From the NCBI GenBank assembly GCA_003339415.1, contig PDHQ01000487.1, positions 1 through 19,551 of the forward strand: a DNA stretch of 19,551 bases, given 5' to 3'. Below are positions 1 through 8,916 of this stretch, piece after piece. The position numbers and the translations under genes were made by a program. The notes beneath the pieces were generated by a model that worked only from the letters and a program-made list of their open reading frames with translations, was not told the DNA's origin and did no database searches. This stretch comes from Ophiocordyceps camponoti-saundersi (nom. inval.). Its lineage: Eukaryota > Ascomycota > Sordariomycetes > Hypocreales > Ophiocordycipitaceae. Within the stretch, counting starts at the first letter, position 1. Every line of letters starts with the position of its first letter.

Positions 1-2
1 AT

Positions 3-1622
3 AGGTAGTAACCTGATTTCTAGTAAGATAAGATATAGTTAAGAGAGAGGACCCTTTAAATTTATAAAACTATATATAGGGGTATATCTTATATAAGTTC
101 TATATCTTTATTAAATAGTTCTAGTAATAAAGTAATAAACGAAAGAATATATCGGCGTATATCTTATAGAGCGAAGATAATAAGTAAGTTATCGTATATT
201 ATAGGAGTAGTGCTAATATTTTATAAGTAATAGCGTATATAACTAACGTTATATATATAATTAAATCGAGGACGTTATAACTAAAAACGTATACTAGATA
301 TATTAAGTATTAGGGTATAGGGGAAAGAAAAGTTCGTAAACTAGAAGGATAAGGATAAATTTACGAGTAGTTACTAGCTGCTAATATTTAAGATAAGGAT
401 AATAATATAAGATAAAAAGCGTATAGAAGATAACGAGGGCGGAAGTTTAAATAGTTAACGTAAAAACTTACGATAAGTTATAGGAACCGGTATCGGTATT
501 CCTACTATATAGGCTAAAAGATTTAAAAAACTACTATAGCCTATAATACTAATGACGGCATATAGCGTAATATTTAACATCGTCGGCAAAGAAAGCTATA
601 TAAGGATACGAGAGTATTATATTAATAATACTAGTTACGAATACTTTATATTAAGGGACTAGCTAGACTTTATCTTATACTTAGAGAAAGATATAAGGAA
701 GTCGACTAATATTAAAGGTTTTAATAATTAGGGGATAGAAGGTTAGGCGGAATTTATAGTTTATATCCTAGGTATAAAAGATAAAACGCCGTATATCGGA
801 ATAGTTAGGACTAGGGCATAGATCGTAGATAATCTTACGGAGGGCCTTATATTAAGATAAGAATAGCTCTTACTAAATAAAGTATATATATTTAGTTTAA
901 TAAAGATAGTTTAGATATATTTATATATAGGCCTATATATACTAATAAAGGTTTATCGAAAATAATTATAAATTTTAGGCCGAAGTATATATCTTAGATA
1001 ATACTTACTATATAGATTTATAACTATATCCTTAATCTATTAATTCTAGATATCGTAAAATACTAGGAAAAGATATAATAATACCGGACGTAGGAGGGTA
1101 GGGGAGGTAGGGTCTATTTAGCATTATTATAATAGATAACGCTAATAGCTAGAATAAAGGTAACTAAAGCGGGATAATATATTTTTAATAGCGGAGGTAA
1201 GAAAACCGGTATAGACGCGTCCGCTTCCTTAAGTAAAGGATAATATAGCGTTATTAATAGCTATAATAATAGCGGAGGAGATAGCCTATTATATAATATA
1301 ATTTTTACGTCGCTTCGCTAGGGTAGACGGAGGTTATGAGAGAGAATCGGTACTTATTAAGTCGATCATATTTACCGGAGACGGCGACTCGCTCTAAGGA
1401 GTAAGGTCGATTAAGTTAGTAGGTAGTGCGGAGAGGGGAGAAGGTAGATAACTAGCAGGTATATCGAGAGGCATTATAATAAGATAAGGGTAGTATAGTT
1501 AGAAATAAGTAATAACGTAGGTAATTTAGGTTATAGCGGGTAGAAATAGATAGCTGCTGCTAGGGTATATATATTAAGGTAGAAAGGTGAAAGGGTAAAA
1601 GGACGGAGGGGTAGCTTATATA
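3..1622 (+). pseudogene. Degenerate reading frame, unrecognised protein, cut by the left window edge
   Basis: One plus-strand frame can be followed from base 3 to a TAG near 1620, about 540 codons, broken only by TAA and TAG of the type RIP makes. The first ~290 codons (to about 870) have few stops and a mixed charged/hydrophobic composition with K, D, E and R clusters. Around 900-1180 stops are dense, as expected if the ancestor was rich in Gln or Trp. The 1180-1620 part is again fairly open and purine-rich. I recognise no domain. The opposite strand also gives a frame with few stops (ATG at 1472-1474, running left) because the codon phases coincide, but its composition is poor in charged residues, so plus is preferred. 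It may be a gag-like or other transposon protein. Confidence 0.35.
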
Positions 1623-2249
1623 TAGTTTTTTTTTATCTACGTAGGTATAGGTTATAGCGTATATTAATAAGATTATAAAAATATAATATACTAAATATAT
1701 AAAGTTATATAACATTATACGATAAAGTATAAAAATACTAAAAAATTTAAATAGGGTTTTATATCGTTAATATAGGGAGGGAGGTTTACTATATATACTA
1801 AAAATAGACTAGTAATAAGCAGGTGTCCCTAGTTAAGGAAGTGGGAAAGAACTATATAAGGTCCTATAATATATATATATATATAAAGGATTATTCTAAA
1901 GTTTCGGGCCTTAATTAAATTACTCTTCCTAAAACGCTCTCTTTACCTTCTATCGTTATGTTAGAAATTAAATCCTTGTCTCTTTTCTTATAGAAAATTA
2001 CTATATGCCTTAACTAGCTAAGGTTAGAGATCTTAACCTTATACTAGTTAAAGAGTAGGATTATATATAATAATACGCCGAGGTAAGTATTAGCTAGGCT
2101 AGCGTAAGGTATCGTTAAAAGCAAAGAACGTGGAAAGTTAATCGACTATCTTATAATTTCTTTAACTTATCTAAGGAGCATTACTTAAATAGCTACGGGA
2201 ATTAAGCTAAAAAACGTTCCGATGCTACGATATGAAATTTATATAATAA
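1623..2249. other. AT-rich stretch with no recognisable gene
   Basis: This stretch holds poly-T runs and an (AT)n microsatellite near 1868-1886. From about 1900 there are open-looking but unrecognisable plus-strand segments that could be the eroded gag or protease end of the Copia element downstream. I found no LTR matching the far side of that element. Confidence 0.4.
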
Positions 2250-4995
2250 CGGAAAACCGAATAGAACGGTCACGTGTTCGTCGAGAGATTTCGCTTCCTT
2301 AACGCCGGTTTGCTATCGTTATTTTTAACGTCCTCTATTATAGTAAGGCTATAATACTAGTTCCTATCTTATATTATTAACCTGCTACGATACTAAGCAT
2401 AAGTATATAATCGGTAATCGTATTAAAACCGATCTAATATATATTTAGGATAAATTCTAGAATTAGACGAAGCTATAGTATTAGCTTATCACGTCTAAAG
2501 CTAAGACGGATAATAAAAGCTTACCCGTCCCTTACTTACGAGAATAGCTAGTTATCGTTCTCCGCCTCTCCTCTCGATATTATATATATTAGAATAGTAT
2601 CGCTAAATATTCTCGGGGTATTAAAGCGGAGAGCACGATTTATATAAGTTTAGTATCGGTTTTCTTCTAAATACTAGCTATTAACTATTTAAGCCGCTTT
2701 TCACTTGCTTAATAGCACTATATTAGCACGTTATAAATAGAGAACTCTATTCGGGTATCTTCGAGGTTAGCTAGGATTATATAATATAGAGTTTTCTTTA
2801 ATCTCTATTTTCTTAGCCGATCTTAGTTATTTTTAAGCCTTTAACTATCGAGTATACTTAATTACGAGGAAAGTCTTACGTAAGTAAGAGGATTCTCCTA
2901 ACTAAAGACTATATCTCGGTTATATTGCCGGATATATTTCCTCTACTTAATTTCTTATTTAAGTTCTATCTCTTTAACGAAACGCGTTCTTATTAATATT
3001 TATATTATTTTTATTAAAATAATATTCTACTATAACGACGGGAGCTAATAACTATCCTCTGCTAAAGTAGAAAATCGGCTCTCGACGATTAAACTCCTCG
3101 ACTAGAACCTATATATTAAGCTTAATATAGATATTACTATAATACTACGAGACGCTTACTATTAACCTAGCACCTAGGAATAACCTTAAACTACTAGGTT
3201 ACGATAGTTCGTTACTATAGCTTTATAAGCTATTAGCGAGGTACTAAAGGAGGAACCTAAAGAATAACTAGAGTATTAGTTATTACTAGCTAATAATAAT
3301 CTCTTACTAGCGATAACTAATACTTTACTAAAGGCTCTTAGATTTAGACTAGGGACTACTAGACTTAATAACTAGTTAGTATAGAGATACTTAACTTTAT
3401 TAATAGTTAACCCGAGTATAAAAGAAAAAACCCTTTTCGCTATATTTATATCCTCCGAGTACTTTTACGGTTTCTAAGGAACTTCTTTAATAGCTATATA
3501 AAGGCTTTATCCTACGACCTTAAGCGTTCGCGAACTAAGTATATAAATATTTAGATAAAATTTTTCTAGTATTAAGCGATATAAGACGAGTTAGAGAAAC
3601 TTAGGTCTCGCGATACCTATTAACTATCGACGAATAACTAGATATTAAGCTATTAAAGATAGGTATTTATCTATAAGTTTAACGAGAATAGCTTTAATAT
3701 AAAGTATAAAGCTCGTATAGTTATTTAAGGCGATCTTTAAGAAGAGTCTAGCTTACCTCTTTATGCCTTAACCTTGCCGACGAAGTCTTATAGACTACTA
3801 ACGGGTCTCGCAGTATCTTACGACCTTAAAGCACGTTAGTTTAACCTTATTAACGCCTTCCTAAACTCCACGCTGCGACGAGACGAATAAGTATTTTATT
3901 AATTACCTAATAGTTTTAAGTAACCTAGCAAAGTTATACTCCCCTCTTTAATACGAGACTCTTTTAGCTTACCTTCTTCGTAAGAGTTTTATTTCTCCTA
4001 AAAAGATAATTATATCTAGATTAAGGATTCCCTAATTCTTTTCCTTTATATCGATAATCTTAGCCTAATATATCTACCTTAAGATAAGGGGGTAAAGTCT
4101 TCCTTAATAAACTTAAGAAAGATTTTATAGTTTTAGATTTAGGAGGTTTATCGTAATTCCTTAGATTAATATATAACGGGATAAGACGATACGATAAATT
4201 TTTCTCCCGTAATAAGCGTATACTAAGAAACTTAGTATAAAGTTTAAGATATAAATATAAAAGAAATTCTCTAAGGCGTTTTCGCTTAAGAAACTCTTTC
4301 TATAAGAGGGATAAATAACTCCCTAGTAAGTAATACTATACTAACTACCTATTAACTCTATTAGTTACGTAGTAATTATTATTCGGCAAGATCTTATAGA
4401 ATCTATTAGATATATATATTTAAGCCGGATTTTAGAATATACTTTTCCTCTACTAAACCCGAGACCTATACCTTACGTTCTGCGGAAATAAGTCGAAATC
4501 CGCACTACTATACGCGGAATACTTTAGTAGTGCTTAATTCGCAGAGATACCTAAGAGGAGGAGTACTTTCGGATATATTATACGTCTCTTTAGTGCCGTA
4601 TTTTAATATAATTAGGAAACTAAGAGACGATTACGATAAGCACTACTAAAGTAGAACTGCTTACCCTTACTTCTATAGCGAAAAAACTAATCGCCCTTTA
4701 TCGCCTCGGCGATAAACTTCGCATTATTCCCTCGAACCCTCCGAAGTTTTTTTTATAATAATATATAAATAAGATACTTACTAACGGAAGATATATTAAA
4801 GCTATTAACTAGGCTACGATATATTAATATTTTTTTTTTTTTAGTATTAGCTACGACGGGAGATTTAAGATATATATATTAAGATCGCTCGGATCTAAAC
4901 TTTAGCTAAGGTTAGAGATAGGTTTATAAAACCTATTTAAGGATAATTACTTAAGGAATTGCAAAACGAACTTAAGCTTTAAAGTAAAGCTAATT
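2250..4995 (+). pseudogene. Ty1/Copia retrotransposon pol remnant (integrase, RT, RNase H)
   Basis: The domains appear in Copia order. The C-terminal part of integrase lies at about 2680-2970, with the family pattern D-L-S-(H/Y)-F near 2816 and Y-x-G-Y near 2911-2931, followed by a characteristic strand at 2986-3045. RT starts near 3560, with the usual entry motif (E-L then R-S-R-D-T) and then Y-K-F-N-E-N and K-Y-K-A-R (3663-3720). The catalytic box reads Y-I-D-N-L at 4047-4061, so the second Asp of Y-x-D-D has become Asn. RNase H follows, with the T-x-S-T-T-(E/K)-x-E motif around 4624-4670 and degenerate tail motifs to about 4995. The integrase tail, RT and RNase H parts lie in at least three frames, so small indels have accumulated besides RIP stops. 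The 2250-2650 part is assigned by position only. No flanking LTRs, gag or target duplication were found, so this looks like an old fragment. Confidence 0.85.
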
Positions 4996-5129
4996 AGCTT
5001 ACTATAAGTTATATATATCTTACTTTACTTTATATATCTTATTTTAACTTATATTCTAATATTATTATTCGCGTAGGCGTTATTCTTCTAAATTTACTAG
5101 ATATAGACGATTTTGCACTATCTTAAAAG
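4996..5129. other. AT-rich spacer after the Copia remnant
   Basis: A strongly T- and A-rich stretch where a Copia 3' LTR would be expected. I found no copy of it upstream of the Copia pol, so it cannot be called an LTR. Confidence 0.3.
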
Positions 5130-5690
5130 TCTAGTTACGACTCCGTCGATAACGCTCCCTCTCGGCGTCTACTTAACGCTACTAGGTAGGAGTAAGTTTA
5201 TAGGGATAGGGTATTCCCGTAGGCTAGGTAATAGTATAGTAAAGATACGGAGGCGATAGGAGGCCGCTATACTTATCTTCGACCTTAGGGCTATCCTCTA
5301 GCTTAATAACCTCCCTTTCTTCCGCGGGGTTATCGTCGTCCGGAATAGTAATAGCTAACCGAGCAGATAAACCGGCCGTTTTAGTAGCGCGCTAGAATAT
5401 ATAACGACGGGCTTAGCTAGCCTAGATATACGACCCGTAGGCCCTATATTAAAACCCTTCGAGAGAAACGTAATAATCGAAAAGGTAGGCTAGAGTTCGT
5501 TAACGCGGGTATTACTTATAAGGTATAGCGTTAGGGGAACCGCGACTCTATATTAGGAGCGTACGGAAGTATCCGTTATTACGCACGATTCGATTTCTAA
5601 CTATCCGTAACGGAGTCGTAATAAGGGCTCGGAGGGTAACGTTACGTGCAGGCGTAGCGAGTGCTTATATCTCGGCGTCCTAAAGAGAAG
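5130..5690 (-). pseudogene. GC-richer coding-like island, unknown protein remnant
   Basis: This block is visibly richer in G, C and CG than its surroundings. Read on the minus strand, one frame gives a protein-like stretch. The 5' part is broken by several TAA/TAG, often where Trp would suit. A strongly acidic stretch then begins P-D-D-D-N-P-A-E-E-R-E-V (about 5345 down to 5270), with a Pro/Tyr-rich tail. A second minus-strand frame has fewer stops but a basic, low-information composition. I do not recognise a family. It may be the gag or accessory part of another element, or a host gene fragment caught by RIP. No start or end can be fixed. Confidence 0.3.
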
Positions 5691-5875
5691 CTTCGTATTA
5701 TTTTTTTTTTTCTTCTAAGAGTCCTAAATATAGAGAATCTATAAGGAGAGACTTATATTAATATATAGCATATTTAATATATTATTTATCTAGGGATCGG
5801 CTATTACGATACTAAGTAGGCGGTATTTTTTATTAATACCCCTTTATATAAGAACGGGAAACTCTATCTTTAAAA

Positions 5876-6000
5876 GCAATATAAAGAAGAAGAAAGAAGC
5901 TGCCGAAGGAAGGAGAAGAAGAGGATAAGCGAAGAAGAAAGGTAGAAGAGGATAAGGAAAGAAGAAAAGAAGAAGAGAAAGGGAGAAGGGAAGAGGGCTA
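5876..6000 (+). repeat. Polypurine tract (GA-rich, ~120 bp)
   Basis: Almost pure A and G on the plus strand with a loose GAAGAA/AAGAAG pattern and very few pyrimidines. In one plus-strand frame it reads as an uninterrupted Lys/Arg/Glu run, which is expected from such composition and is not evidence of a gene. Few C residues on this strand and few CA/TG sites leave little for RIP to act on. Confidence 0.75.
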
Positions 6001-6054
6001 TTTATACCCTCTTAGGATATCTTATCGAGCCTAATTAATTTATAGGTGCAAAAA

Positions 6055-6215
6055 AGTAGTAAACGAACGGATATCTCCCTTAAGGAATAAGAAGAGTAGT
6101 AAACGGGTTTATCCCTTAGGAGATAAGAAGAGTAGTAAATAGGTCTATCCTTTAGGGACGGGAAGGACGATTAACGAGTTTATCGCCTAAGGGATAAGAA
6201 GAGCAGTTAAAAAGA
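6055..6215. repeat. Minisatellite, ~36 bp unit, four copies plus a partial
   Basis: Units start at 6055, 6095, 6131, 6167 and 6202 (partial) and measure 40, 36, 36 and 35 bases. Each opens with AGTAGTAAA or a close variant, carries a TATCCCTTAGGGAT-like core, and closes with ATAAGAAG or a variant. The units differ mainly by transitions and small indels. Confidence 0.8.
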
Positions 6216-6239
6216 TACGTACGTAGAGTCTTTCACGTT

Positions 6240-6616
6240 TTTTTTTTTTTCGCTTTAGGGTTTCGATAATCTCTTCTTACGATCTTTAAAGATAAGGTTC
6301 CAGCTTATTAGATACTTCTAAATAAGCTTATAAGCCTAAGTAGGTATATTATATATACGTATATAAGAAAGTGTCTCCTTTATACCGTAAAAGTAGGTAT
6401 TAGTCTTATAAATAACGGTTATAAACGTAAAAAGGAAACTATCTTTAGAGAATAGTTATAGGTATATATCTAAGCGGTAAGATTAAGGCGTTATTATTTA
6501 TATTTACTACTTATAAGAAAGGATATTAGTCCCTACTACGTTTTCGGATAAGACTTAAAAGATAATATCTAAATCTAAAAAATAAGGGGTAAAGGAAAAT
6601 TATTATACGGTCTACT
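6240..6616. other. AT-rich non-coding flank of the Gypsy element
   Basis: It begins with a T run and contains palindromic TATATATACGTATATA-like sequence near 6348-6363. No protein frame, RNA gene or repeat copy was recognised. It ends directly at the 3' LTR of the Gypsy element. Confidence 0.4.
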
Positions 6617-6821
6617 AGCTAGATAAGTTAGAGGCTGAGGGATTAAATAAGCTAATTATAGGCATAAGAAATAGGCTTAATACGAAGATTAATAGGTGCC
6701 CTTATTAATTAATATATATATATATCCTCTAGGAATAACTGCCCCCTATACAGGCAGTTAAGCAAATATTAGTTATATAACCGGAATAACGCTATTCCCT
6801 TTTAACCTTCCCCCTCTAGCT
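6617..6821 (-). repeat. 3' LTR of the Gypsy element
   Basis: A 205 bp direct repeat of 15703-15907 with no length difference and about 18 mismatches (roughly 91% identity), of which about 15 are transitions. In element sense it opens with AGCTAGAGGGGG and closes with TATCTAGCT, so the ends form an AGCTAGA/TCTAGCT inverted repeat rather than plain TG...CA. An AT-repeat (about 6712-6726) and the palindromic AACTGCC...GGCAGTT segment (6738-6762) are shared by both LTRs. Confidence 0.93.
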
Positions 6822-6956
6822 AGTCTATTACTAACACTAAAGTAATAAATTAAAATCTAAAAATAAAATAGATAAAAGGAAGGATAAAGAGCAAGCTAAT
6901 AAATAAGAAAGAAATAAATAATAGGAAGAAATAGGCTATAATAGCCTAGTAAATAA

Positions 6957-8714
6957 TTAGATCTCGCCAGATCCTATTATAGATAAAGACTTCACAGATA
7001 ATGCTATCTAGTTAGGTCTATTAAGTACCTTAATAATGTCTAAGGTTTATTTAAAAAGAACCTAATTATTACGGAGTTCTTTTCGCAACTTATTATTCTC
7101 CTACTTAAGTGCCTAGAGTCTGCTATTAACCTATATTATCTACTTAATAGGAGGCGATAAATATCTAGGTTTAAGGTTATAGTTATTAGCCTTAAGGAGA
7201 GCATTAATCTTCTTTTGCATTCTAGTTATAAATGCCTCTCTATTCTCTTTATTATCCCTAACGGTCGCTAAACTAGTCGTTAATTTAGCTACTATTATCA
7301 GCTTAGTAGCGGCATTCTCTATAAATACGTTATCTATTTATTAGCTAACGACTTATCTATTATTACTTAAGGAAGAGTTAGAACTAGAAATAGCGATAAG
7401 AGGAGCCTTATTAACTATAGGGGTCTAGGCTAGGGCTCTTCCACTTAGCATATCCTATTTAAAATAGCTTATCTATTTCGTTATATAACCCTTACTTGCA
7501 GGTTTCACCTTAGTAGCTATCGCTAGTAATAATAATAATGCTATAGCTAATATCGTCGGTGGTAGCTTTCTTACTAGCAGTTTTTATCGCTTATACTTCG
7601 TGGCCGCCTAATAGTCTACTCTGTCCCGTGCTACCTTATCGAGTAATCGTTTTAGCGTGCCTTAGCCGGCATTTAATAACTCGATAGGGGCCACTATAGG
7701 TTATATAGTATTATTATTAGGGCTTAGGTTAGTCTATAGTTTATCGATCCGCTTAGCAGTCTTCGCTAGCGCTGCACGTATTTCTATCTTATTACCTAAC
7801 GCCGGGTATAATATATAATAGATTCGACGTAATACTGCCCGATAGATCTAATATCTAAAGTATCCGATTTAAACTTCCGTTATGCTATTAATCGAGAGGT
7901 TATTAGGAGGGTTTTTAATATAGTCGTTAACCTTAAGTATTAAGCTGCAGAAGTCTTATAGAGGCGTTCGGGCTAAGATAAAGAATATAATGCCGATATC
8001 GTTAGCGATAAGGAATAGCTCCTTTAGGGTATATAGGTATATAGGTAGGTATTATAACTTAAGGGCCTCTGCTTTAGAGACCCCCTATAACTTAGTAATG
8101 CGGGGTGTAATAACTTTATTTTCTGCTTTTATCTATATCGTCCTAATAACTAGCTAAGCTACCTATTAGCTATCTTAGGCTTTATTTTTAAAGTTACTAT
8201 TAGCTAGCTTAATTATATAATTTGTTACTTTCTTCTAAGATTTTAAAATCTTAATCTATTTAAGATAGTAATCGCGGGTAAGGTAAGCATATACCTTATT
8301 AAATTCTGCCTTAGAAGCTGCCTATATAGGAGCCGCTATATTAGCTAGCTTATTAGAGTCTGCTAGTAGAGGTGAAGGGTGTTTATCCGTCGGCTCCCTT
8401 TTAGCACTTTATCCTAGCTTACGGAAAATAAAGTTCGTATCTTATAACTAAAGGAAGTAGTTATATAGTATTCTTATAGGTAGGATATATTTATCCGGGC
8501 GGATAGAACGCTTCCTATCGTAATAATCCTTGCAAAATATTTTAAATAACGTTCCTCGAAAGTCCTTATTTTTACTATAGACGTCGAGCTCGCCCGATAG
8601 TTAGCATAGTATATTTTCGTTATCGGAAATATAGTTAGGCGTTTCTTCTCGGGTTCTCGTATCCTAAGATATACTCGTTATAGGGGCCTTACCCTTAGAT
8701 AGTCGCGGGGCTAT
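6957..8714 (-). pseudogene. Third frame of the Gypsy element (between integrase and 3' LTR), function unknown
   Basis: One frame of 586 codons runs from ATA (probably a mutated ATG, 8712-8714) to TAA (6957-6959). Only TAA/TAG interrupt it, about 38 of them, a density like that in the confirmed pol frame. It lies on the element's sense strand, about 200 bases after the pol end, in a different phase from pol, and ends about 135 bases before the 3' LTR. The start is Ser/Thr/Glu-rich. The middle is mixed alpha-helical-looking, including the stretch L-K-E-L-F-L-I-A-N-D-I-G. The end (about 7200-6990) is Lys/Glu/Asn-rich with leucine spacing suggesting a coiled coil. A leucine run near codon 385 (7527-7565) may have been poly-Ser, since TCA becomes TTA by RIP, so I do not call a membrane segment. 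No signal peptide, zinc finger, chromodomain or envelope motif was recognised. It sits where env or accessory genes occur in some elements, but nothing seen supports env. Confidence 0.5.
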
Positions 8715-8916
8715 CTTAGAAAAGAAAAGGGCAAGAAAAATATAGATAAGTTATAAAAAGGCTCGAAAAACGAGGGTGCACGATAGTATAGTCCTATTAT
8801 AGTACGTGGTTAGTTAAAAGGTAGATATTGCGGGAGGATAAGAAGGTAAGGTTACGAAACTATAAAGTGGGGAAAAGAAAAGTGCATAAAGGAAGAGAGG
8901 AAGGAAAACGACGTAG

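Noticed and set aside
480..1474. A minus-strand frame with an ATG at 1472-1474 that looks partly open
   Set aside because: It is the in-phase antisense of the more protein-like plus-strand frame, and its product is poor in charged residues.
5876..6000. An uninterrupted Lys/Arg/Glu reading on the plus strand
   Set aside because: Any GA-only tract lacks stops except TAA/TGA/TAG contexts; composition alone explains it.
6738..6762. An inverted repeat AACTGCC...GGCAGTT that could be a terminator or operator
   Set aside because: It is present in both LTRs as part of the repeat and has no bacterial context; kept only as an LTR feature.
7527..7565. A possible membrane segment (Leu/Ile run) in the third Gypsy frame
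   Set aside because: TTA and ATA codons are what RIP makes from TCA, ACA and ATG, so the hydrophobic run may be an artefact of mutation.
8041..8260. The thought that the region after integrase might hold a chromodomain
   Set aside because: No aromatic-cage pattern or chromodomain-like spacing could be found directly after the integrase end, and the third frame is in another phase.
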